Shown piece after piece: positions 15,710-28,100 of a stretch of 64,000 nucleotides of DNA (its first letter is position 1; each line of letters starts with the position of its first letter). Position numbers and translations under genes: made by a program. This DNA comes from Tricholomella constricta (Eukaryota; Basidiomycota; Agaricomycetes; Agaricales; Lyophyllaceae): NCBI GenBank assembly GCA_013368375.1, contig JAACJP010000012.1:124001-188000 (forward strand). The letters run 5' to 3'. The notes beneath the pieces are model-generated. The model saw only the letters and a program-made list of their open reading frames with translations, searched no databases and was not told the origin of the DNA.

Positions 15710-18210
15710 CATGAAAACTTTCAAGAAAACCCTTGTCAGTCTTGCTTATCTGCATCTTATATGTTGGCACCTACTGATTATTGCCGTCCATGCTCTCTAG
15801 CTCAGTAGAAAGAGCTCACAGGATTCTAATTCTTCCAAAAAGGAATCCAAGTCGAGCAGCAACAACGCGGCCCCACCTGCTCCCCCGCCCAATACCGCGA
15901 AACCTTTACCTACCCCTGGTGGTTCAGGCTCGAGCAATCACCTGAATCCCAGTAACCACATTGTGCCCTCCCAGAGCCCTTCACAGAGTCCGTCTTCATC
16001 TCATAGATCATCTTCCCCTATCACTGCTGGAGCCACAACGCCCGATCGAAGATCTTCTAGCGATAATGGATCACCAGCCCCTCCTATCGTTGTTGTCAGC
16101 TCTGAAGCGCCCTCTGAGGCCCCTACCCGCACAGCTCACTTCAATGGTACAACTGAAAGGCATTCACTCATCGATCATTCAAATGCCACACCGCCACGCG
16201 CAACAACTTTGAATCGTCTCCGGGCTGGCCCCAAAGATACCATTCCCATGGTTGGCAAGCCACCACGCAAGCAGAGAAGCAGCCGCTTCGTTGTGACACA
16301 GAAAGTCGAGATAGAGCGCCTCCCCCCTTTTATGGGTAAATTCACTTGACGCTCAATCTCAAAATACGTCCTCACCCCCTTTCACGTCCTCAGAAACTCC
16401 TCCGAACGAACGACCCCAGTTGTTTCTCAAGAAACTCCACCAATGTCGCGTCCTTTTCGATTTCAACGACGCTAGTGCCGAACTTAAAGGGAAGCAGATC
16501 AAAGCACAAACATTGCACGAAATGTTGGAATATATTACGACCCAACGTGGTGTCATAACGGAGAATGTATACCCTGAGGTCGTCAACATGGTGAGTGTCA
16601 ACCTAGCTACACGAATATATCAACTCTTATCACAACTTAGTTTGCCACCAACCTTTTCCGCTCCATACCCCCTCCGGTTAATCCTACCGGCGACGCATTC
16701 GATCCGGAAGAAGACGAACCAGTGCTCGAGCTTGCCTGGCCTCACCTTCAAATCGTGTACGAATTCTTCCTGCGATTTGTCGAAAGCCCAGATTTCAACA
16801 CAAACATGGCAAAACGATACATCGACCAAGCATTCGTTCTCAACCTCCTTGAGCTTTTCGATTCTGAAGATCCGCGGGAGCGCGACTTTTTGAAGACCAC
16901 TCTGCACCGTATCTATGGCAAATTCTTAAACCTTCGCGCATTTATCCGTCGGTCGATCAACAATGTCTTCTTCCGCTTCATCTACGAGACGGAGCGTCAC
17001 AATGGAATTGCCGAACTTCTTGAGATCTTAGGGTCCATCATCAATGGCTTTGCGCTGCCTCTTAAGGAGGAACACAAAACATTCTTGACACGTGTCCTCA
17101 TCCCTCTGCACAAAGTGAAGAGTCTTTCGCTTTATCACCCGCAGTTGGCGTACTGTGTGGTGCAATTCCTGGAAAAGGATCCATCATTGGCAGAGGAGGT
17201 GATGATGGGGCTCTTGAAGTATTGGCCCAAGGTTAATTCACCAAAGGAGGTCATGTTTTTGAATGAAGTGGAAGAGGTTCTCGATGTGACAGACCCGGTC
17301 GAGTTCCAGAAGATCCAGATAGCTCTATTCCAGCAACTTTCTCGTTGCATCAACAGCCAGCACTTCCAAGTTGCAGAGAGAGCGCTGCTCTATTGGAATA
17401 ACGAGTATGTCGTCAACCTTATGAGCGATAATCTGGCTGTCATCCTTCCCATCGTCTTTCCGGCACTGTACACGAACTCTAAATCGCACTGGAATCGGTG
17501 AGTCATGATGTACATTCTCAGCATCACATGTCTGATGTTGCCTCACAGTACCATCCATGGCATGGTGTACAATGCGCTAAAGCTGTTCATGGAGATAAAT
17601 CCCGATCTTTTTGATGAAGCCATGCAACAGTACAAGCAACGTAAAATTGAGTATGTAATACTGACTCGAAAGGATCTCCCCTCCACTCAATGCTCGCTCT
17701 AGGGAACAACAACGCGCCGTTGACCGATACGAAGCCTGGCAACGATTGCGGGAGCAAGCGCTTAAAAATGCACCTGGAGGTAAACTGCCTGACGGATATG
17801 TCGAGATTCCGCATGCCCCGCCACCGCCGCCAACAGCTATAGATGATGCAGACATCCTGTCGCTATCGATGGAATTAAACGCGGCCTCGATCGAAGACGT
17901 TACTGGAGACCTGGATGAGCATGGCATCGAGAGGGTGCCAATGGCAGATCCTGGCCTCGACGTATGGATGACCACCATTTTCTTATTTGGCACGTTGTTG
18001 ACATCATTCTGTCTGCAGAGGCCCCTTCCTGATATTGGAGGAGATCACTCGCCGACCGGCGGTCTACACTCTCGTCGAAAGAGTGTTCTTCCAGGTGAGA
18101 CAATCGCCAACCAAATGCAGTCGTGCGCTTAAAATTATCTAACCATACTAGTGGATCCATCTGTTCTGCGCGATCTGCAAGCTCATAGAAGCCTGGACGA
18201 TCCACAATAA
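15710..18210 (+). CDS. RTS1: Protein phosphatase 2A regulatory subunit B56 (Rts1/Par1 type)
   Basis: Regulatory B' subunit that directs the PP2A catalytic core to substrates in cell-cycle, cohesion and stress control. The protein opens with MKTFKKTL, then a Ser/Pro-rich disordered segment of about 190 residues (15800-16335), as in yeast Rts1. The HEAT-like B56 core follows, with family blocks [35 protein letters not shown] and [15 protein letters not shown]. The C-terminal region after [13 protein letters not shown] is conserved, and the protein ends SLDDPQ in a short last exon. About eight introns, two of them near 16335 and 16590. The start at 15710 precedes a first intron of about 73 nt. 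It is followed in tandem by Hsp70. The family call is secure; the first exon is inferred from one plausible splice. Confidence 0.93.
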
Positions 18211-18458
18211 TCGAGAAGGTCCGCGAGCTACTCCTACACTCTTACTTTTCGCCACTCCCATATCCATACTTCACTGGTCATACTTAGTCGGTTGTACCTC
18301 TGCTTTAAAACTACATTCGTGTTTACCTATATTTCGTCGCGTTTATTTTCTTTTTCATTCTGTAACGGAGACTCAGTCTGGACTGTAAGCACCTCGAAGA
18401 TCTTGCCTCCTGATCAAAGGCAATGGAATGACGTCGAATGATGATCACGTGATGCGCG

Positions 18459-18497
18459 GAATCTTCCAGAGAATTCGTCAGGGTTCTTCGAAGATTC
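18459..18497. promoter_or_regulatory. Heat-shock element cluster upstream of Hsp70
   Basis: At 18459-18476 the bases read GAA-TC-TTC-CA-GAG-AA-TTC, four alternating Hsf1 pentamer units with one mismatch (GAG for GAA). At 18490-18497 there is a further GAA-GA-TTC pair. A TATA-like ATATAAA lies at 18519-18525 and the ATG is at 18579. Spacing and orientation fit a standard heat-inducible promoter. The rest of the 368 bp gap (18211-18578) is 3' sequence of the B56 gene plus this promoter. Confidence 0.8.
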
Positions 18498-18578
18498 TCG
18501 TCTGTTCCAAAAGAGCAAATATAAAGATGAGCGAAAAGATTTTCAAACCTCAGAATTTCCCTTCCCATCCCATTAACA

Positions 18579-20903
18579 ATGTCTTCATCCAAAGCCATCG
18601 GTATCGATCTTGGCACCACCTACTCGTACGTTCATCCCTCTCCAATCTTATACGTCCTAGTCTAATATCTTAATCTACAGTTGCGTCGGTGTCTGGCAAA
18701 ACGATCGCGTTGAGATCATCGCCAATGACCAGGGCAACCGGACAACGCCCTCTTATGTCTCGTTCTCTGAGAGCGAGCGTCTCATTGGTGATGCCGCTAA
18801 AAACCAGGTCGCCATGAACCCCCACAATACGTACGTCGTTGCTGAGCTTCAGACGTGCGATCTTTACTGATCTTCACCTCAATAGGGTTTTCGATGCCAA
18901 GCGTCTTATCGGACGTAAATTCGAAGACGCTGAAGTACAGTCAGATATGAAGCACTTCCCCTTCACTGTGTTCAGCAAGGAGGGCAAGCCTTACGTCCGC
19001 GTCGAGTACCGCGGCGAGCAGAAGGAATTCGTGAGCCTCAACTCGATTCTCCCTTTGACGAGTTTCTGATTTCCTTTCAGTCGCCGGAGGAAATCTCTTC
19101 CATGATCCTCCTCAAGATGAAGGAGACTGCCGAATCGTACCTCGGCACCACCATCAACAACGCTGTCGTTACCGTCCCTGCCTACTTCAATGATTCTCAA
19201 CGTCAGGCCACGAAAGATGCTGGGACAATCTCTGGCATGAACGTTCTTCGCATTATCAACGAGCCTACTGCGGCCGCCATCGCGTACGGTCTTGACAAGA
19301 AGGTTTTAGGCGAGCGCAACGTTCTCATTTTCGATCTCGGAGGAGGAACCTTCGATGTGTCTCTTTTGACCATTGAAGAGGGTATCTTCGAGGTCAAGGC
19401 CACCGCCGGTGACACTCACCTGGGCGGCGAAGATTTCGACAACCGCCTTGTCAACCACTTCGCTCAGGAGTTTAAACGCAAGAACAAGAAGGGTTTGTGG
19501 CGCAAACAATTTCACATTTCATGTCTGCTGACAACCTAATCATCAGATCTTTCCAACAACCCTCGTGCCGTTCGTCGTCTCCGCACCGCTTGCGAGCGTG
19601 CCAAGCGTACCCTTTCCTCTGCCACTCAGACTTCCATCGAAATCGATTCTCTCTTTGAGGGTATCGATTTTTACACCTCCCTCACTCGTGCTCGTTTCGA
19701 GGAATTGTGCCAGGATCTCTTCCGCGGTACGCTTGAGCCTGTGGAAAAGGTCCTCCGCGATTCTAAGATTGATAAGGCCAACGTACACGAGATTGTGCTG
19801 GTCGGTGGCTCCACCAGAATTCCCCGTATCGTCAAGCTCGTGTCCGACTTCTTCAATGGCAAGGAGCCCAACAAGAGCATCAACCCAGATGAGGCCGTCG
19901 CCTACGGTGCCGCCGTCCAGGCTGCTATTCTCTCTGGAGACACCTCTGAGAAGACCCAGGATCTCCTACTCCTCGATGTCGCTCCTCTGTCCCTCGGGTA
20001 TGTGTTTTTGTTAATCCTCACATTAGGTTGTTTTTGTCTTACAAATTTTTAGTATTGAGACTGCTGGTGGTGTCATGACGGCCCTTATCAAACGAAACAC
20101 CACTGTGCCCACGAAGAAGTCGGAAATCTTTTCGACCTACTCCGACAACCAGCCCGGTGTTCTCATCCAGGTGTACGAAGGTGAACGTGCTCGCACCAAA
20201 GATAACAACTTGCTCGGCAAGTTTGAGCTATCGGGCATCCCACCCGCACCTCGTGGCGTTCCCCAAGTCGAGGTTACCTTTGACATCGACGCCAACGGCA
20301 TTTTGAACGTTTCCGCCGCCGACAAGACCACTGGCAAGTCCAACCGTATCACTATTACAAACGACAAGGGTCGCCTTTCCAAGGAGGAGATCGAGCGCAT
20401 GGTTGAGGAAGCCGAGAAGTACAAGGGTATGTTTTCCATCTTGGCTCTATGAAATCTTTCTTCTAAGCTCTATTTTCAGCTGAGGATGAGGCTGCTGCAT
20501 CCCGCATCACCGCAAAGAACGGCCTCGAGTCTTATTCCTACAACCTCCGCAACTCCATCACCGACGAGAAGCTTGCTGACAAATTCGAGGCCGGTGACAA
20601 GGCGAAGCTCGAGACCGCCGTCAACGAGACCATCTCCTGGCTCGACGCCTCCCAGGAGGCCTCGAAGGAGGAATACGAGGAGAAGCAGAAGGAGCTGGAG
20701 TCCATTGCTAAGTACGTCCTTTTTTGAACACTTTTTATACTATGTCCTAATGAATTACGTCTAGCCCCATTATGCAAAAACTCTACGGCGCTGCTGGTGG
20801 TGCTCCTGGTGGCGCACCCGGTGGATTCCCCGGTGGCGGCGCACCTGGCGGATTCCCCGGTGCAGGAGCCGAGGATGGTCCCAGTGTTGAGGAGGTTGAT
20901 TAA
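18579..20903 (+). CDS. Cytosolic Hsp70 chaperone (Ssa type)
   Basis: ATP-dependent chaperone for folding, translocation and heat-shock recovery. The nucleotide-binding domain starts [16 protein letters not shown] and contains [14 protein letters not shown] and [15 protein letters not shown], all standard Hsp70 signatures. The substrate-binding domain holds the block [20 protein letters not shown]. The tail is a GGxP-rich linker ending in EEVD, which marks the cytosolic form and binds TPR co-chaperones; there is no ER or mitochondrial signal. About seven introns give roughly 645 residues. Codon choice is strongly biased to C-ending codons, as in highly expressed genes. The upstream heat-shock element predicts Hsf1 control. 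Product identity is as certain as sequence reading allows. Confidence 0.97.
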
Positions 20904-22170
20904 TCTGTTACACAAGCCCGTTTTTGCTGCATTTTTACGAGGACATCCATACACAAAAATAATGACCGCAATGTAACCCTAGCATAGAATTCCGATTCAT
21001 TTTTTGTATCATTTCCGAGCGACGAACGCCTTGATACCGCGCGGTTGAAGTTCAACGTTCAACGTTCAACGTTCAGTACTAACTCCCTCGTCCTAGTTTG
21101 TACGATGAATCATATTATTCCGACAATACATTGGCAACTTGCTGGAGCAGAATGTCAGTGCCATAAAGGTAGGATATAGTAAATTATCTTATTGCTATCT
21201 CAAATATCGTGATGTGGCTCGCTCGTGATGATCAGTGATCAGTGAGTGACCTATCAGATTCAAGAATCATAGCTTGTAGACCAGACCTAAGGCCTAACCA
21301 ACCCCCGGTTGCTGAAAAGGGGCCTAACATCTATTGCGGCCACCCCGAGGCCACCTATTGACTTGTAGGAAATACCACGATTTGAAACTTCCGATACAAA
21401 GTGCTAGATAGTTATGGCTTTTCGCGACCTTCAAATGTGACCGATACTGACGGTAGCTTTGTAAACAGCTTTCGGAACATTCGCCACCACTTGCCGCCCT
21501 GGGACCGTCCATGCGGGGTTGGAAACCCCCATTGATCACACAAATCTCACATTAACTTTGCTGCAATTACTCAAATATCCAGTTCACTTCTCCCCCTCAC
21601 GCTTCAATAAACCACAGAAAGAGAACGTTTATTTTCACCCGGAATTCACCTTGAATTTTCTTCCTTTGATGAGCCCTGGCCCAAGCCCAACGACTTCTTT
21701 TGGGTCCTGGTGTTCCCAAATTGGTTCAGGATCTCGGCATCCCCAAGGTTGACAGAATGACACCGTTGTCCTCGGAGAGTAACACAAGATCTTCGGTCAC
21801 GAGCGGTACATATTAAACGGATCGTTCAATCTTATATCCCTTTGCTTTCACACCAAGGATCTGTCCCTCTGCCGTTTCCAAGTCGAATGCATTCACGAGG
21901 TTGAACCTGGGACATCTGGTTGCCACGACATCTGCCATTAGCTGGAGTAAAGGGCGAGTTTGAATTCCTGCTTTTTCCTTTCTGTTGGAAGACCGGCTGG
22001 GTGACATTGAACTTTCTAAATTCACCGAAACTTGGGCAGTGAGTACATCATTGCCAGAATTCGCGAGCTATGCACGGCTGGCTCTCATCTACATGTAAAT
22101 GAACCCAGCGAGCTTGGATCTTACTCCCCTCCCACCAGATCGATTCAGGCGTTGTTATCCTGTTCTCAAT
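20904..22170. other. Gene-poor gap with short repeats
   Basis: This 1.27 kb between Hsp70 and the Zn2Cys6 gene holds no gene I can support. Seen here: a tandem 7-mer array (21050-21076), repeated GATCAGTG words near 21227-21245, a direct repeat GGCCTAAC at about 21291 and 21323, and a small hairpin GGGGTT-GGA-AACCCC near 21511. A 71-codon frame on the minus strand (22025-21813) has protein-like composition but no partner exons that I can find; it may be a relic. The last few hundred bases should contain the promoter and leader of the regulator gene. Confidence 0.55.
21050..21076. repeat. GTTCAAC tandem repeat, 3.7 units
   Basis: Three perfect copies of GTTCAAC plus GTTCAG lie end to end. The preceding GTTGAA (21044-21049) forms a perfect 13-bp palindrome with the first unit. 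It sits about 150 bp downstream of the Hsp70 stop. Confidence 0.85.
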
Positions 22171-24914
22171 ATGCCAGCAACCACCTTCCAAACAAGTCAT
22201 TTCCATTTTTCAAGTACGGAAGGACACGATGATGGACACGGACTGCAACAAAACCAGGCTGCCTTTAGGTCGTGAGTTAATCTTCACTGGCCCAAATCTC
22301 ACCTCTGACGCCCTTGAAGGTCTGGCGCATGTGTACACTGCAAGTTATTGAAGGTTCGTACGGAAGCTAGTCCCGTCGAATATGATTTCAAAGTCCCGTC
22401 CCAGGTGAAATGTGACTTCAATCCTGGCGAGAACGTTTGTCGTAGGTGTCAAGCTGGAAACTATTTATGTCTTGCTCGAAGCAGAAAGAAACGGAAGGCA
22501 GCACCGTACGCATCTGTCCCCTCGTAAATGTAGATTTACGATTTCAACACAACTTGATACAGTACCCACGAGGACCTGCAAGCAAAAGCTCACAGTCAAG
22601 ATCTTCAAATACAGGAACTCCTTCTCCGATTCGACAAGTTGAAGGCGGACAACAGGATTAAAACAGCGATGATGCGTGCCCAGACAATGGATGTCCGTCC
22701 GCCCGATCTAAGTGTGTCAGGCTTTCAACTATCACTTTGGTGCTGACACGTTGTTGTAGCGAAAAAAAGCCTTATGCTCCAAAAGTGGACATCGACAGCA
22801 AAAACTCCCGAGGAATCGATCAAGATGCGCTTTTCACAAGGTAAGGTGATAATGCTGGAATTGGATTCCCATTCAATTTGTCAGGCCAAGGACTCGAAAC
22901 ATCACTATCCTCTCCAGACCTTGTGCAGTACTGTGGGCTCTATGCAGAGGAGATCGATTATCTGTTCGAGATGTACGTCCCTTTCTGCGAATGCAGCATC
23001 GTTCGTTCAAATAATAACACCCAGATTCTTCGAGCGCATCAATGTACGTTCAGACATACAGTCAGCTTGGAAACAGGCCTGTTATAACGCGCTTTCAGCC
23101 TTTTTTTTCAATCCTGGATCCCGACTTACATACACCTAAGAATCTTATCTGGACGTGCCCTTTCTTGTTCACTGTCAGTAAGTTTTGTGGTCATTCTTTT
23201 GGTGATGAATTAGATCTCAACTTTGCCACCAGTTTGTGCTGTCTCCTCTCGGTACTACGAAGAAAGACCAAGTTTATATCTGTTGGCAATGGATTTTGCC
23301 CGCGATGCTGCCGGTCGAGCTCTGATCGATGGGTCTAAAAGTGTCGATGTATGTCAAGCGTACCTTCTGATGGCCGTATATCCCGTTCCCAAGAAGAAAT
23401 GGGCAGAAGATCGCAGCTGGTTGCTCATGGGAGTTGCTATTCGGTAAGTCAAATAGCGTCCATGCTACTACTATCCTGCGACTGAAAGTGTCTTTCAGAA
23501 TGGCGATAGAATTAGAACTCAACCAACCACCGCCGGCTACGTGTAGTGAGCAGGAAAGTCTGAACAGGACCAGAACGTGGCTCAACTGTTACTGCGTTGA
23601 CGGGTCACACGCGATCCAATTTGGAAAAATGCCAATGCTTCGTCTTGATGACTACCTCGCCAGGCATTCTCGACAATGGTACAAGTCTTCCACTATGAAC
23701 CTTCCTTACGATGTCCATCTCTGTGCATATGTTCACATCATCATCATCGTCGCGAAGTGGCGATCCGTCGCGGAGAGTGAACTGCATAATAAGGTCAATT
23801 TTTATCAGGGATCACTGAATGGGGAGATAATGACCTTGTTCAAGGATTTCGATGTAGTCCGTTCTGTTTTGGAAACAGAAGCAAACCTCGCACAGGAACT
23901 GGCGTTATGGGTGGAGGCATATGCAGAAGAGCTTTCATATCTCCGTACGTTCTACTTCATTCGTCTCAGAGGCAACTATTTCATCGGAATTTAGCTATCC
24001 CAATATGTGCTTACCGAGGCAATACGACCCGAATGTACGTTATTGTTGTTTACAGTTTAACGGAAGCCGACATGGCACCATAGGATCACCTCATACCTCC
24101 GTCTGGTTGTCCTCGCTGTGGGGTTTCAGCATGCCGCAAAGACAGGCTTCTCGAGGGATTCCGAGCTCGTTTCAAAATCGGTCCATGCGGCTCGTGAGGT
24201 CATCCAGATTATGGTGGAATGCCTGTATCCCACGGGCAATCTGCGGTTTGCTATGGAAGCAAACTTTCTCTATGTCTCATTTGCTGCAGCATTCCTGATC
24301 AATGTGCGTCTGCAGATACGTTCGGTGAATTTGAAAGTTGCTCACAGTGACATTGCTCTCAGCTCTTGCGGCCCAAGTTGCTCCCTCTTATTGATGCAAA
24401 CCTTCAGGCAGCGATTATCCGAGATGTCAGCGGCTTAATTGACATTTTAGGTTCCAAGGGAGTGGCATTGGACGGTCGGCACACGCCAGCCATCTACTCT
24501 CGGTTTTTATCGTCGTTGCTGACGAAGCACAACTGCATACCACCTCGGTCTGACACGGAGTCACCCCCGGATGAACCAAGATTCCATCCACAGTATAGCG
24601 AAGATCGCCATGTTACTCCTCCGCATACTTCTTCATGGCCTGATATCGTACAGAGTGAAAACGCTGGTACATCCAGCCAGCACAGTGGGAGCCTTCCCAC
24701 TCACGGAGAACTGTACCAACACAGCGAGATGGATATGGATTTCAGCCTTCCAAATTTTGTCAGGGCAACGCAGGGCTTCCCTATCCCTTCGGATTATGGC
24801 CCTCACGTCGATATCATAACAAACCCATCGATGACTTGGGACTTCCCTCAAAGTGCCCAATCATTACAGTACGGTGAAATTTTAAACTTTGAAGACTACG
24901 GACGTATGAATTAA
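22171..24914 (+). CDS. Zn2Cys6 fungal-specific transcription factor
   Basis: A DNA-binding regulator of the fungal binuclear zinc cluster class. The cluster is assembled across two introns: SGACVHCKLLK (exon 22320-22353) joins VKCDFNPGENVCRRCQ and AGNYLCLARSRKKRK (exon from 22405). The spacing is Cys-2-Cys-6-Cys-8-Cys-2-Cys-6-Cys. A heptad-like segment (LQIQELLLRFDKLK) follows, as expected for dimerisation. The middle-homology (Fungal_trans) domain begins near FFERINPFFSILDPDLHTP and includes RDAAGRALIDGSKSVDVCQ and LMGVAIRMAIELELNQ. The tail is acidic and aromatic (DMDFSLPNF) and may activate transcription. The start at 22171 is the only ATG in frame with the first cluster exon. It resembles Agaricomycete proteins often labelled acu-15/Uga3-like. 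Targets are unknown. Confidence 0.87.
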
Positions 24915-25117
24915 TTTGATATACCTATGTACAATTATGATTGCTAGTTTCCTCTTTTTCTGTGTTGGAGTGCCGCGGACTTTATATAAGGAAGCCTTTG
25001 GCTAACATGGGCAAATAGGATTGTTGAACGCGTCCACGATCATCGTTGGCCAAATTTGATCGCGTTCCTTGGTCACGTCCATGCATCTCATTTACGCCCG
25101 CCTCTACGTCCTACATA

Positions 25118-28100
25118 ATGTCCCAGTTTCGACCTACTCGCGCCTCATCTCCTCCCAAATCTGCTCGTCTACCGGAACGTACCGCCTACAAGGTGGCTGC
25201 CGATATCTCTCGTCCCTCAGCTACATCAGTCCCTGAACTCTCAAACCTTTCTCGCGATGAGATTGACCTCCTCAATGCTGTCATAGTTCGTGCAGGGCCT
25301 TCGGCTACCACCTTCTTGACGGTTTTCAAAGCGTACAACGATGTCCTCAGCGAGCGAGGGCTTGATCCTCACGAGGTCTTGTACTACGGGAAGTTGCTCA
25401 AACTGGGGACCATGAAGGGGAAAAACTGGGGTGACAAATGGAGTGCGGTCAAGAAGCAGTATAACGAGGAAGGTAGCTATGGTGCTTCGGTCATCAGTGA
25501 CCAGCGACATGGTCAAGCTCAGCCAGCGAACAATATACTGAAGAGTGCGCCTGTGCAACCCAGACTACCCCTGCCAACTGATGATACTTTTACTTTACAT
25601 TCACACGCGGATGAAAGTGAGGCTTCCTCGTCAATGGCTGAACGCAATTTAGCTGTCAATCGACCATTTACGCACCGTCTCCGAGATCGTACACCCCCAC
25701 CAGAGCCTGCATCCAACACTGTCAGTGACCTTGCGCGTAATTCGATGTTATCGACACCTATTCGGGCCCGCAACCTTCCTTCATCTCAGCAAAAACGTCG
25801 CTTGTGGAAGGCTGAACCTTCAGATAGCGAAGAGGACTACGCCCCTTCCACAACGCCACCATCCTACCGTGCTGCCACCCGGCCTGCACGTCCTACTAGT
25901 AAAGGCCCTTCTAGCCGTCTGTCACAAAGCCCCGTAATGGGGAAGCAGACGCTGACACCTGCTATAACGCCCGCCACGGCAAGGAAAGCGGTCGCCCTAG
26001 CAAGGGAGCGAAGAGGCAGTGTTGTCAACGAAGAAGACGCCTGGAATAAGATAAGGATGCAGAGGGATGAAGTAGAGGCGGACGAGTTTCGCAAGGATCG
26101 GTTAATGGAGCGGTGTTGGGAGGTGTGGAAGCAAGGTTTCCAATGGATAATCGTGCGTTCTATATATCTCAACGCTGCATCTCCTCATTGATATGAAGAC
26201 TGTTTCTAGACCACCCATGAGCAAATCGGCGAGGCTCGTGACAGCTTGATTCTGCGTATAAGCCTTCAGCGTTGGCGGACCATTACTGCGTCTCGCGGGG
26301 ACCTCTATCAACGAATCACCAGCCTATCTGACAAGAGGCGCCTGAAAAAAGCCGCTGACATCTGGAGAGCCCGGCTAAGAGAAAAAGAACAAAACAAATG
26401 GCGGCAGGAAATGCGCGAGAAAATGAAGACTACTCGGGAGAAGCGCGAGCGAAAGTTGCGGAAGGATGCATGGGCAAAGTGGCGCCAATCCTATCGTTCT
26501 CACCTTTCTGGGCAAAATTATACAGAAAGGCTGGTTCACCGGTTCTACTATTGCTGGAAAAAGCGACTGTCCACCGTCGAGGAGCTGGAAGACATTGCCG
26601 CCCAAGCCTACCAAGCTTCCCGGGAGAGGGAGGCAGAGAAGTACTGGAATCACTGGCGGAATGCTAGAGCAATGCGAACCTCTGAGCGAATAATGATCGA
26701 AAGAATCGGACTGCGGTTGATGGGACAGGCGATGTCTGCCTGGCAGAAAAATGCGTAAGCAATATTCGCGTACCTCCTCTCGTTCTTTGCGCTTAACACG
26801 TATATAGGCGCGACCATAGCACAGCATTAGAATTTAACCATTTGCTCCTCATGAAGACGATGATCAGATCATGGAAAGCTGCTCGGGATCGGATACAAGT
26901 GTGCTTTACCTCTTGCTTTTCCTTTGTAACGTCTAACCATCTTCACAGGCTATGGAAAACAGGGCTCTTAAACATGTTGCTCGTCAAGATGGTGTGCTTC
27001 TTCGAGCTATTTCTCGAGTTTGGAAAGCTCGCGAACGTGGAAGACTACTGGAGCGTGTCAGAGCCTCGAGATTGATAAAAGATTCATGGTCAGTCTGGCA
27101 ACAAAGGATACAACAACAACAGCACAACAATGGTCCGCCCTGAAATGCTATACATACTCGACTTTTTTCTGACCTTTATATTATAGACCTTGCTGTTGCG
27201 TTTTCCCTGCGCGCGGACTCGGACGTCGTGGAGTCAGCATTCCTCACCTGGCGCGATGTCCATACAACTCATCAGAATGCGCAATCCTTCGCTATGCAGT
27301 ATGACTCTGCACAGCTCCGTTACAAGATACTCTTAGCCTGGAGAATCCAGCTTCGCGAAAAGCTGAAGATGGTCAAGATCGCTCGGATGGCAGACAAGTT
27401 TTTCGCTACTCGCCGTGCTTGGAGAACCTGGCATGACGTATTGAATGCGAGGGCAAGGGAGAAACGCGTAGAAAAGTTCAAGAAACGACGCCTCGAAAGG
27501 GCCTTTCACTGTGAGATTCTCCACTGTTGCTGGCTTCTGATGGACTGATTTTCAAGATAGTGTGGTTACATCGGACTCGGCAGCAAAGACAGCGAGGGCT
27601 GACAGAGCAAACGATCAAGGATCGTTTAACGAAAGTTTGTGAGGATTCCCGTTTCCAATGGGTATCTTACTCACTTCCATAATTCACAGCGAATTTTGAA
27701 AGATTCACTGGCGAACTGGACCAATCGTGTTATTGAGATCAAGCTCAGGGAACTGGAAGTTGCACAGGAATCCGACGTCGCCGTTCAAGCGTATGCTACC
27801 AGGATGCTCGAATGTGTTTATGAATCTGACGAATTATTCATCCAGACTTGCATTGAAAAAGTGGCAGGCTGCGTATGTTCGTCATGCGGAGGAGCTTAGC
27901 CTCATGGAAAACTATCTCATGGTTAAAAGAGAAGGTCAGTTTTATTGACCCTTTTGTGCATCTTCTTGAATGAAGCTGGGAAAACAAGAAAACATGCGCC
28001 GCTTGTTTAGTCGGTGGCTTGCGATTACTCGCATAACTCGACGCCGGCGTATTACTCTGAGAGAAAAAGAGGATGAAATGAAGCTCTCCATGCTGGCATG

